A DNA stretch of 64,000 nt from Paenibacillus wynnii (GTDB taxonomy: Bacteria > Bacillota > Bacilli > Paenibacillales > Paenibacillaceae). Positions within the stretch are counted from its first letter, which is position 1. Each line of letters begins with the position of its first letter. The position numbers and the translations under genes are program-made. The notes beneath the pieces are model-generated. The model had not been told where the DNA came from, did not search any database, and saw only the letters and a program-made list of their open reading frames with translations. The stretch is taken from NCBI RefSeq assembly GCF_030812855.1, contig NZ_JAUSTK010000008.1, forward strand, positions 62,001-126,000, in the 5' to 3' direction. Shown in pieces: positions 53,516-62,541 of the stretch.

Positions 53516-54535
53516 CTACCTATTCTGGCTTCCGCAGGATTCCCGGACAACCAAGGCAGGTTCGACGACAAAGGAGCCGCCCTCGGATTGATTATTTATC
53601 AGGTCGAAGAGCATATGAGCCGCGAGCACGCCAAGTCTTTCCTTGTTCTGGCGGATGGTCGTCAGCTTGGGGCTGGTATATTTACAAGCCTCAATATCAT
53701 CACACCCAATGATGGCAACATCCTCCGGGATACGGAGCCCATGCTCCTTCAAGGCCCGAATGGCTCCGAGTGCAAGCAGGTCGGAAGCAGCGAAGATGGC
53801 TTTTGGCAAATTACCGGCCTGTAATAATTGCTTCATGGCTGCGTACCCGCTAGGTTCAAAGAAGTCATCTCCGTGCACAAACCATTTCTCATTCACAGTC
53901 ATACCGAAGCCTTCAATGGCTTTGATGTAGCCTTCTTCCCGCTTGTTAGAAATGTTCGAATCTGCCGTGCTTCCGATAAATCCAAGTTCTCTGTATCCAA
54001 GCAAATAGAAGTGCTCCACAACCTTGGATGAGATTTTGAAATTATCCGACATGACATATCCCGACTTTTTGCCTTTCAGCTCCAGATCTACTCCAATGCA
54101 AGGAATACTGCTCATATCGAGCTCTTGAATAGCATTCTCCATCTTCTGTCCTGAAATAATGACGCAGCCGTCCACATGGAAATGCAGACAACGGGAGAAA
54201 TAGTCTCCGCCGCTAATAAACTTCTCATTGGAAAAGAAGATGAGGTCGTAACCGAGCACGCCCATCTGCTTCTTGAAAGAATTTAGGACCTCGACAAAAA
54301 AGGGATGCGTAAAGTCAACGTTCAATTCTCCGGCAAAAATCACGCCAATTAAGCTGGATTTCTTGGTTGCGAGCGTTTTGGCAGAGTTGGAGGGTAAATA
54401 TCCGGTCTGTTCGATAATCTCAAGCACTCTTTGTTTCGTTTTTTCGGAAACATCACTATAGTTATTCATAATTTTCGAAACGGTTGAAACCGAAACCCCA
54501 GCCATCTCGGCGATCATCTTAATGTTTAATTGCAA
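53516..54535 (-). CDS. LacI-family regulator, TTG start, beside the GH16 gene
   Basis: 339 residues from a TTG at 54535-54533 on the minus strand, preceded by GGAAGGTGG. The head reads IKMIAEMAGVSVSTVSKIMNN and the hinge SAKTLATKKSSLIGV. The sensor core shows GVDLELKG and GCDDIEACKYTSPKLTTI. It is divergent from the surface GH16 enzyme, with the operator at 54765 between them. It is the best candidate regulator for the GH16 and GH81 genes. Confidence 0.88.
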   Translation of the reverse strand: MQLNIKMIAEMAGVSVSTVSKIMNNYSDVSEKTKQRVLEIIEQTGYLPSNSAKTLATKKSSLIGVIFAGELNVDFTHPFFVEVLNSFKKQMGVLGYDLIFFSNEKFISGGDYFSRCLHFHVDGCVIISGQKMENAIQELDMSSIPCIGVDLELKGKKSGYVMSDNFKISSKVVEHFYLLGYRELGFIGSTADSNISNKREEGYIKAIEGFGMTVNEKWFVHGDDFFEPSGYAAMKQLLQAGNLPKAIFAASDLLALGAIRALKEHGLRIPEDVAIIGCDDIEACKYTSPKLTTIRQNKERLGVLAAHMLFDLINNQSEGGSFVVEPALVVRESCGSQNR

Positions 54536-54764
54536 CGTAGTGCCACCTTCCGGCTTAAATATAGGTTTTTCGTGAAAAACACAATAAAAATAGGGAGTTT
54601 TATAGTTAATTCGACATGAAATTCAATTTGATTTAATTCTATTCTTAATGTAAAAACAAGTCAAACGGTTCCCGCACAGGCAATAGACCGAACCTTTTTC
54701 AGCTGGAAAAAAAGCTCAAATTACTTCTTTACAAAACAAGCATTCTAGTCAACAATAGCATTAT

Positions 54765-54778
54765 CGAAACCGATTTCG
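54765..54778. promoter_or_regulatory. LacI-type operator between lacI and GH16 genes
   Basis: CGAAACCGATTTCG matches the form CGAAANCGNTTTCG also found at 44100. It lies 68 bp before the GH16 start. The remainder of 54536-54832 is AT-rich promoter sequence; TTCGATGACGAAA followed by ACGAAAA (54789-54812) resembles the second box before GH81. Confidence 0.6.
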
Positions 54779-54832
54779 ATTTTTCATCTTCGATGACGAA
54801 ACTTTACGAAAATTAAGGAGGAGAAATCAAGA

Positions 54833-57800
54833 ATGAAGAGGAACGTCTCAGCAATCCTATCAGCTATGGTGCTGGTTACCGGACTGTTATCTCCGGTAGC
54901 GGGAAGTACAACGTTCGCGGCTAATTCGATTCCAGACAGCCCGGCGAATGTAATGAAAGCGTTTACGGATGTGAGCTCAGATCATTGGGCTGTTCGACCT
55001 TTACAGCGGTGGAGTGGGAATGGAGTCATAAACGGATATGAGGATGGATCTTTCCGTCCCGCAAAAGTGGTAACCAAAGCAGAGTTTGCGGCCATCATGA
55101 ATCGTATTTTCAATTATCAGGAGCAGTCGGCGGTACTCCCGGTTGATGTGCAGGAATCAGCATGGTACAAGAGTGACATTGCCAAAGGAATTGCAGCAGG
55201 CTATATAAACAAAGACACAGATAATAAGATTTCCCCAACACACCCGCTTACCCGAGGTGAAGTAGTACTGTCGCTGCAGAAGATTTTTCATCTAAAAGCA
55301 GACAACACAGCAGTCAGCTTCAAGGATCTCAGCGGAGTCAACGCAGAAACCTTGAACGCGATCGCCGCACTCACAGCCGGTGGATATATTAAGGGTTACC
55401 CCGGGGGAATGTTTAAACCGGATGGTGTTGTAACCCGTGCAGAACTTGCTTCAATGGTAGATCGGATGATTTCGGAACTAGTTGTTACTGCCGGAGAGGG
55501 TTCTCTTGGAACGGTAAAAGGGAATGTCATTATCAATCGGGCTGATGTTACCCTGAAGGACACGGTTATTGAGGGCAACCTCTACTTAACCCAAGGAATT
55601 GGTGAGGGAAATGCACTGCTTAGCCAAGTAAAGGTTATAGGTACAACCTTTATTTCCGGGGGAGGCGAGCAGAGTGTAGGCTTCAAAGACTCTGCGATTG
55701 GGGAAACGCAAGTTTCCAAATCAAATGGTAAGGTTCGTGTGTATGCCAGCGGTACAACGGTATGCGATGCCGTCTACGTGCAGTCCGGTGCAATGTTGGA
55801 GGAGAGCAGCCTAACGGGGGCTGGCTTCACTAATATCCACGTAACTGCAGGACCCAAAACGGTGAAGCTTAAAGGGGACTTTGCAGCTGTAACAACAACA
55901 GACTCTACAGTATCTGGGTTGACCCTTAATATTTCAGGAGGGCTCAGCAAGCTTTCGCTGAAGAGTCCAACCACTCTTGTACTTAACGATAAGATTCAAC
56001 TTAATGTGCTGCAAATCGCTCCAAATGCTAAAGGCAGCATCATTCAAGGTAGCGCAATAATCAACGCACTGGAGAACAATGCAGAGGGAGTTACCCTCGG
56101 TGGCGCAGCACTGCCAAAAGGCAATGCCAGTCAGGTGACGGTGTCATCCACAGTTCCCCCTGTGACCAGTGGCGGCGGTAGCGGTGGCGGAACACCCGCT
56201 GTGAATCCGTGGACTTTGGTATGGAGTGATGAGTTCAATGATGAAACAATTGATTCCACGAAATGGACCTATGACCTAGGAGACGGGACAGTAGTTGGTA
56301 ACCCGGGTTGGGGCAACAATGAGCAGCAATGGTACACCAACGAGGAGAAAAATGTAAAAGAGAAGGACGGAAAGTTAATTATTACAGCTCTTAAAGAGGA
56401 GCAGGGCGGTAAGCCCTATACTTCCTCCCGAATTAAAACTAAGGGCTTATTCAGTAAAACCTACGGGAAGTTTGAGATCCGGGCCAAAGCTCCAACGGGA
56501 AAAGGCTACTGGCCGGCAATATGGATGCTGCCGGAGAATACCGTCTACGGTCAATGGGCGTCTTCCGGTGAGATTGATATTATGGAAGGCTGGGGCAGTC
56601 GTCCGAATACCGTAGCCGGGACTATTCATTACGGCGCGCAGTGGCCGGACAATATCTACTCCGGTAAGGAATACGTGTTTCCAGGAAATTCGACGATAGA
56701 GGAGTTCCACACCTATTCCCTCGAATGGGAGCCGGGTGAACTCCGTTGGTATGTAGACGGTGTGCTTTTCTCCACTAAAAATGACTGGTACAGCCTGAGC
56801 AACGGACAGCCGGCTAACAATGCATATCCAGCTCCGTTCAATCAGGAATTCCATCTGCTGATGAACTTGGCGGTCGGCGGAAATTTTGACGGCAATCCGA
56901 CAAGTGAGACCGTTTTCCCGAAAAGTATGGAGATTGATTATGTCAGAGTATATGACCTGACAGGCCGGGAGTATCGTCAACCGGTGCCGGTTACGATAGC
57001 TAAAGAGCCTTATTTGGCTGGCTCCAAAACTGCACTTCCGGATGGAAATCTGGTATACAATAACAACTTCACTGAGCAAGTTGATGGTGATGCTGGAATG
57101 GGCATCCCGAAAACTGCTTACTGGTCTTTATTCAAGGAATCGGGCGCAAACGCTACGCTTTCACTTGAACCTGTTGGAGGTAAGAATTTCGTCAAAGTGA
57201 ATATCAGCAATGCAGGCGGGAATTCTTATTCCATCCAACCGCAGGCCATTGTATCTTTGGCTAAAGGACGGTTTTACAAGCTGAGCTTTGATGCAAAGAC
57301 TGACACCTCCCGGAACATTAACGTCCGTGTTACAGGTGGGCAATCGCGGGGGTATGCGGGATATTCACCAGGTCTCAAAGCAGAGTTAACCTCTACGATT
57401 ACGAATAAGCCTTATGAAATAATGTTTCAAATGAAAGAAGATTCCGATATTGCCGCAAGGGTTGAATTCAACATGGGAACCAATGCTTCCCCTGTCTGGT
57501 TCGGAAATGTACGCTTGGAGGAGATCGATAGTATTCCTTTCGAACATGATACGGCTAAGACTCCATTAGGCAGCGGGAATCATTTATACAACGGAACCTT
57601 TGATTTGGGTGAACCGAACCGGTTGAGTTATTGGCATACAGAAGCAGCAAATGGCGCAGCCGTAAGCCCTGTTGTAAATGCTCAAGGGACATTAAACCTG
57701 CAAGTTACTCAGGCAGGCAGTAATACAGGTGACGTGAAGCTGCTGCAAAAAGGGATCTATCTAATTGCGGGGCAGGATTATGAACTTACCTTTGAAGCGG

Positions 57801-59326
57801 CATCCACAGCGAATCGTACGGCTAATGCAAAGCTGCTTGGTAAGGATGGCAGTGTGTATGCAGAGCAAGTTATTGATTTGACTCCGGTAAACCAGGAAAT
57901 CAAAGTGAATTTCCCTAACCTTGCAGGGGTAACGGATCATGAGGGGCAGTTTGTTCTAGAACTGGGCGGATCAGCGGGAACAATAAGTGTAGATAATTTT
58001 AACCTGATACGCACCAGCTTTTACTATGATCCCTCCTTGGTATACTTCCCGCTTCTAAATGGGGAGTTCAACTTTGGCTATGACGCTTGGGAGCGGCTTC
58101 TAACGGAGCAGGGAGGTCAAAGTACTGCAGCTGTATCGGATGGAAAGGCCAAATTCAGCATCACGAACACGGGGACTCAGTCCTACTCGGTAATGCTGTT
58201 CCAGAATAATCTGAAGGCGGCAAGCGGTATTGATTATGTAATAAAATTTGATGCCAGCTCAAGCACAGTACGCAAAATTCAGGTGATTGCCGATAATGCC
58301 TCCTATCAGCCTTCTTTTTCAAAGATCATAGACATAACAGCGGAGCCTAAATCTTTCGAATTTGAATTTCGCCAAGGTAGTAATGATACACTTGCCCTCA
58401 AATTTTTACTTGGTAAAGTAGACGGTATAAGTGTAGATGGATTGCATGACATTACCATTGATAATGTAAGGTTTGAGGTTAAGAATGCACCTTCTAAACC
58501 GCAGGAGCTGTTGAAAGACAAAAGCAATAATCGCGTCTCCAATCCGATAGAACTTATATTTACGGATAACGAGGCATGGCGCAGTGCGATCACATCAGTG
58601 AAAGTCAACGGTACTGCACTAGAGGCAAGCAAATATACGATAGAGCCAGGTAAAATAACCATAGCTGCATCGGCATTTCCTATTGAAGGATTGTACACTA
58701 TTACTGTAGAAGCTGACTATTATGTAAGCGGCACTGTAATACAGACTATTCTTGCCAATGACACCAATCTTGTATTAAATAGTTCATTTGGGATTGGGCA
58801 AACGGGCTGGTCTAAATGGTCAGGTGAAGGAGGATCTTCAACCTTTACAGTGAATGAAGGAGTAGCTGAAGTCACAATAGCAGCCGCAGGTTGGGAACCA
58901 TGGCATACACAGTTGTTTCAGGAAGATATCCAGTTGGAAGCCAGTAAAACCTACGAGCTCAGCTTTAAGGTCAAATCCACGGTAGCGCGACAAATCATTG
59001 TCGAATATTCCAATACTACTGCAGCATCCAATCCAGCAAAAGTTGATGTTACAGCGACTTGGGCAACCTACAGCACACAATTTACAGTCACTAACAACAA
59101 TACTCTTAAATTAAATTATCTAATCGGAAAAACGATGGGAACGGATGTTACTGCAAATGGTGTGTCCCATACGATTTCATTCGATGATATCTCAGTCAAG
59201 GAAGTTGTAGGAGGAAACTCGTCTACTGTTATAGTGACATTGCCGCCTAGCACTCCTCCGGTGATTCTGCCTACAGGTACGTTGAATGACGCCGTTGTCG
59301 CCAGAGATACGGTCACGATTGAATGA
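54833..59326 (+). CDS. Giant surface GH16 beta-1,3(4)-glucanase with SLH, bactofilin-like and CBM4_9 domains
   Basis: 1497 residues with a signal peptide ending near TTFAAN. Three SLH repeats (about 40-215) anchor it to the wall. A beta-helical, bactofilin-like region (about 225-430) and a GGGSGGG linker follow. The GH16 domain (about 459-709) has nucleophile Glu580 and acid/base Glu585 in GEIDIMEGWG. After it come about three CBM4_9-like domains (735-1210), an Ig-like DUF1533-type domain (about 1215-1305) and another CBM4_9-like domain (about 1310-1465). It should bind and cut beta-glucans at the cell surface. AAGGAGGAG precedes the ATG. Confidence 0.92.
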   Translation: MKRNVSAILSAMVLVTGLLSPVAGSTTFAANSIPDSPANVMKAFTDVSSDHWAVRPLQRWSGNGVINGYEDGSFRPAKVVTKAEFAAIMNRIFNYQEQSAVLPVDVQESAWYKSDIAKGIAAGYINKDTDNKISPTHPLTRGEVVLSLQKIFHLKADNTAVSFKDLSGVNAETLNAIAALTAGGYIKGYPGGMFKPDGVVTRAELASMVDRMISELVVTAGEGSLGTVKGNVIINRADVTLKDTVIEGNLYLTQGIGEGNALLSQVKVIGTTFISGGGEQSVGFKDSAIGETQVSKSNGKVRVYASGTTVCDAVYVQSGAMLEESSLTGAGFTNIHVTAGPKTVKLKGDFAAVTTTDSTVSGLTLNISGGLSKLSLKSPTTLVLNDKIQLNVLQIAPNAKGSIIQGSAIINALENNAEGVTLGGAALPKGNASQVTVSSTVPPVTSGGGSGGGTPAVNPWTLVWSDEFNDETIDSTKWTYDLGDGTVVGNPGWGNNEQQWYTNEEKNVKEKDGKLIITALKEEQGGKPYTSSRIKTKGLFSKTYGKFEIRAKAPTGKGYWPAIWMLPENTVYGQWASSGEIDIMEGWGSRPNTVAGTIHYGAQWPDNIYSGKEYVFPGNSTIEEFHTYSLEWEPGELRWYVDGVLFSTKNDWYSLSNGQPANNAYPAPFNQEFHLLMNLAVGGNFDGNPTSETVFPKSMEIDYVRVYDLTGREYRQPVPVTIAKEPYLAGSKTALPDGNLVYNNNFTEQVDGDAGMGIPKTAYWSLFKESGANATLSLEPVGGKNFVKVNISNAGGNSYSIQPQAIVSLAKGRFYKLSFDAKTDTSRNINVRVTGGQSRGYAGYSPGLKAELTSTITNKPYEIMFQMKEDSDIAARVEFNMGTNASPVWFGNVRLEEIDSIPFEHDTAKTPLGSGNHLYNGTFDLGEPNRLSYWHTEAANGAAVSPVVNAQGTLNLQVTQAGSNTGDVKLLQKGIYLIAGQDYELTFEAASTANRTANAKLLGKDGSVYAEQVIDLTPVNQEIKVNFPNLAGVTDHEGQFVLELGGSAGTISVDNFNLIRTSFYYDPSLVYFPLLNGEFNFGYDAWERLLTEQGGQSTAAVSDGKAKFSITNTGTQSYSVMLFQNNLKAASGIDYVIKFDASSSTVRKIQVIADNASYQPSFSKIIDITAEPKSFEFEFRQGSNDTLALKFLLGKVDGISVDGLHDITIDNVRFEVKNAPSKPQELLKDKSNNRVSNPIELIFTDNEAWRSAITSVKVNGTALEASKYTIEPGKITIAASAFPIEGLYTITVEADYYVSGTVIQTILANDTNLVLNSSFGIGQTGWSKWSGEGGSSTFTVNEGVAEVTIAAAGWEPWHTQLFQEDIQLEASKTYELSFKVKSTVARQIIVEYSNTTAASNPAKVDVTATWATYSTQFTVTNNNTLKLNYLIGKTMGTDVTANGVSHTISFDDISVKEVVGGNSSTVIVTLPPSTPPVILPTGTLNDAVVARDTVTIE

Positions 59327-59403
59327 CGGTACTTTTGAAGCCCGTTCAAGTGTGAAGCGAAATATCTCTGTTGTCCCTAATTATGAGGTTTAGTGATCTA
59401 TTT

Positions 59404-59446
59404 AAAAACGGCGATGCCTCTTTTAATAGGGGCATCGCCGTTTTTT
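59404..59446 (+). terminator. Terminator of the GH16 gene
   Basis: AAACGGCGATGCC pairs with GGCATCGCCGTTT, followed by Ts. Confidence 0.9.
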
Positions 59447-59566
59447 GACTCTTTTCCCAAATGAATTTTGTGGATTGGGAGCAGGAGTAACATTCCTGTC
59501 TGACGAATTGGTTTCGACAATGAGCGACATGAATGGGGTCAGCGTAAAAGGGGAGAGGGTGCGAGC

Positions 59567-61348
59567 ATGAAACGAACAAGCATACGTTATAGGCTGATGA
59601 TTTTGATGATCTGTTTGACAACTCTGCCTGTAATAACAATGACCTGGATTGCCACGGACAATACACGCGAGTCTGTGGAGAAAGAAATATTGGAGGCCAA
59701 CCACTCCCGCATGATGTGGGCGAATCAGTACTTGGACGAATTATTCCGCCAAATGGATGTATTGTTTTATTCCCTGCAGGTCGACCAAGAACTGATAGAC
59801 GGCTTAAATAGGAATGAAAATGAAGATATCGGCTTGCAATTCCGCACACAAAAATATATTCAAGAAACACTGACCAAAGCTTTTTATGCCAATTCCAAAA
59901 AAATTGATGAACTAGCGCTCTACACGTACCAGAATCAGAAGGCTTATGCCATTAATTATGCAAATAGCGGCCTTACCTATTCGCTGGATATTGAAAAGGG
60001 GAATTGGAGCCGCATGTTGCGAGAACCTATTAACATGTATTTCAAAGAATCCGGCAACGATATTTATGCCTTTCATAGTATTAACGACTTCCAAGATAGA
60101 CGATTGCTCGGCGGCTTATCTATACGGATCAACAAGCAAGTATGGAAAGAGGTCAGCACGATTCTGAAATCAGAGGAGGAGAGCCTGGTTTTCCTGATCA
60201 ATGATGAGGGAGAACGGCTATCAGGATCAACACCGGATCAGAGTTTCGAAAAGGTGATTAGCCAATTAGGGAATGATTATAGCCCGAAAGAAGAACCGGA
60301 AATCAGGCGAACAGAAAGCTATTATATTTTTATAAAGCGGGTGGATGACGGGGAATTGACCTTAATTAAAGCCTTGCCGATTTCAACCATTTCGAAAAGC
60401 GCTAACATCACGGTAAAAGCAGGCCTCATAACCGGTTCGTTGTTCGCGGTAGTCTCGATCCTGCTGTCCATTGCGGTGTCCCTGCGGATTACAAGACCCA
60501 TTGTAGGCCTTGCCAGAACCATGAGAACGACGCCGCTCCATCAGTTCGAGCAGACATCCATTCGAAGCTATGATGAGATTAGCCTGTTGGAACGAGGTTA
60601 TAATTCGATGATGCAGCGAATGAAGGAACTGGTGGAGAATGGATACCAGAAGGAAATTGAGGTGAAGAATGCGCAGCTTATGGCTCTGCAAGCACAGATT
60701 AACCCGCATTTTCTAAATAATACGCTGAATTTAATTGGAGGCATGGCACTTGTCAAAGGCGCGCCTGAAATTTATAAGATAACGAAGGTAATCGGCGACC
60801 TACTGCGATATTCGATCAGCAGCGGCGATGATATTGCAACACTCGAGGATGAGCTTAAGCATGTCCGCAATTACCTGTTTATCCAGGAGCAGAGATTTCA
60901 GGGACGCTGTACGATTATCGTTGAATCTGACGGAAGGGCCAATAGTACAACAGTTCCGAGATTCACTCTACAGCCGCTTGTGGAGAACGCTTTTGAACAT
61001 GGATTGCAATCGAAAGAAGGAAGCTGGGAAATTGAAATCCGTGTGAAAAAAGTTCGGCGTCATCTAGTGATATTCCTTATGGATAATGGAGTTGGCATTC
61101 CAAGTGAGCGTTTAAGGATACTCCGGTCAGCGCTGACCGAAGGCAGTTCCTTAAAGCCTGAATTGGGCAATACGAATTTGGAGAATGAAAAACCGAAAGT
61201 GCGTAAGGGAATCGGGCTGCAAAACGTCGTATCCAGACTTAAGCTGCATTATGGCGGTGACGCATCGATGAGAATATTCAGCAAGCCGGATTTGGGGACG
61301 GTATTTGTCATAAAGCTGCCTTTACAGAATGGGAGGGAACAGGAATGA
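59567..61348 (+). CDS. YesM-type sensor histidine kinase (second pair)
   Basis: 593 residues. Membrane helices near 12-32 and 284-306 flank the extracellular sensor; HAMP follows. The phospho-acceptor His381 is in QINPHFLNNTL, with Asn where Tyr is usual after FL. The HATPase domain shows DNGVGIP and GIGLQNVVSRLKLHYG. It overlaps the regulator gene by ATGA, so the pair is translationally coupled. It is likely to sense a sugar taken up by the transporter that follows. Confidence 0.9.
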   Translation: MKRTSIRYRLMILMICLTTLPVITMTWIATDNTRESVEKEILEANHSRMMWANQYLDELFRQMDVLFYSLQVDQELIDGLNRNENEDIGLQFRTQKYIQETLTKAFYANSKKIDELALYTYQNQKAYAINYANSGLTYSLDIEKGNWSRMLREPINMYFKESGNDIYAFHSINDFQDRRLLGGLSIRINKQVWKEVSTILKSEEESLVFLINDEGERLSGSTPDQSFEKVISQLGNDYSPKEEPEIRRTESYYIFIKRVDDGELTLIKALPISTISKSANITVKAGLITGSLFAVVSILLSIAVSLRITRPIVGLARTMRTTPLHQFEQTSIRSYDEISLLERGYNSMMQRMKELVENGYQKEIEVKNAQLMALQAQINPHFLNNTLNLIGGMALVKGAPEIYKITKVIGDLLRYSISSGDDIATLEDELKHVRNYLFIQEQRFQGRCTIIVESDGRANSTTVPRFTLQPLVENAFEHGLQSKEGSWEIEIRVKKVRRHLVIFLMDNGVGIPSERLRILRSALTEGSSLKPELGNTNLENEKPKVRKGIGLQNVVSRLKLHYGGDASMRIFSKPDLGTVFVIKLPLQNGREQE

Positions 61349-62430
61349 ATAAAGTACTGATTATTGACGATGAGCCTTGGGCGAGAGAGGTGGTAAAGGC
61401 GCTAGGGGATTGGGACCGGCTAGGCTTAAGGGTTGCTGGTGAAGCAGAAGATGGCAAGGAAGGTCTTCGGCTGATGAAGGAACTGGGGCCTCAGATTGTG
61501 TTGACAGATATGAGAATGCCCGGTGTTGATGGTGTTGAGCTGCTGAAACAGATCAATGTTCAATTCCCCCTCCTGAAAATTATTGTCATGAGCGGCTACG
61601 ATGATTTCATGTATCTGAAACAGGCTATTCAGTCCCGAGCGGTGGAGTATTTGCTTAAACCAGTTGATCCGGACGAGCTGAATGCGGCGCTAGAGAAATG
61701 TATACATGAACTGCAGGCCCAGAAGCAAACCGTAAATACTTCTTGGGATTCACCGCTGGTATTCCCGAGTACGCTCTCGATGGACCGGTATGTCGCCCTG
61801 CGGCAGCGCGTTTTTGCTGCCCTATTCGAGCTGAGTAAGCCGGCCGTTTTGCAGGCACTGGATAAACTGGAGGAATTTCTTGTCGACATTTACCCACAGG
61901 GCTTGGAACCAGCTCTTATTACTAAGATCGGCGAAGATTTCTTACACATTCTGGAGCAGTTTATGCTGGAAAATGAAGCCGGATTTGAGTTTCATCTCAC
62001 TTTAAGCGAAGAGCCAAGACAATGGACAGATGTACCCGATACACTAGCTATTATTAAAACCAATTATGTAGATGCCATTGATAAAATCGAAACGCTTCGC
62101 AAGAGGAAAAACCGTCTTCTTATCCCTGAGGTGAAGGACTATATTGATAAGCATTTTTTGGAGCCTATTACGTTAGAATCAATCGCCGGTAACTTTTATG
62201 TAAGCAAGGAACATTTAAGTAGATTATTTAAAACTACAGTAGGAGAGAACCTTACCGAATTCATTATCCGCAGGCGTATGGAATGTGCAAGAGAGCTGCT
62301 GCAACAGCCTCACATTTCGATAAAAGAAGCAGCGCTAATGACCGGATACACAGAGCTTGCCTATTTCCACCGCGTATTCAAGAAGCAGTTCGGTCTGACG
62401 CCAGGAGATATACAGAAGGGCAAGAAATAG
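61345..62430 (+). CDS. YesN-type response regulator with AraC domain (second pair)
   Basis: 361 residues, shorter than the one at 2936-4507. The receiver has DDEPWAREV and phospho-acceptor Asp55 in LTDMRMPG. The AraC domain (about 258-357) has ITLESIAGNFYVSKEHLSRL and FHRVFKKQFGLTPGDIQ. Its start overlaps the kinase stop. Probable target: the promoter at 62462-62505. Confidence 0.9.
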   Translation: MNKVLIIDDEPWAREVVKALGDWDRLGLRVAGEAEDGKEGLRLMKELGPQIVLTDMRMPGVDGVELLKQINVQFPLLKIIVMSGYDDFMYLKQAIQSRAVEYLLKPVDPDELNAALEKCIHELQAQKQTVNTSWDSPLVFPSTLSMDRYVALRQRVFAALFELSKPAVLQALDKLEEFLVDIYPQGLEPALITKIGEDFLHILEQFMLENEAGFEFHLTLSEEPRQWTDVPDTLAIIKTNYVDAIDKIETLRKRKNRLLIPEVKDYIDKHFLEPITLESIAGNFYVSKEHLSRLFKTTVGENLTEFIIRRRMECARELLQQPHISIKEAALMTGYTELAYFHRVFKKQFGLTPGDIQKGKK

Positions 62431-62461
62431 AAAGAGATATCAATATTGTGCAATAAAAGCT

Positions 62462-62505
62462 GCTAATCCGCGCTAATGCTTCAATCCCCATACTAGCCCT
62501 ATACT
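62462..62505 (+). promoter_or_regulatory. Promoter of the solute-binding protein gene with direct repeat
   Basis: GCTAAT occurs at 62462 and 62472, a 10-bp period, ending 22 bp before TATACT (62500-62505). The repeats replace a -35 hexamer, as expected for an AraC-type activator site. Confidence 0.4.
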
Positions 62506-62541
62506 GAAGGAGCACCAAACCATAAAGAGGGGGAGTCAACA

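Noticed and set aside
56447..57079. Minus-strand open frame of 210 codons
   Set aside because: It overlaps the GH16 catalytic domain on the other strand; composition explains it.
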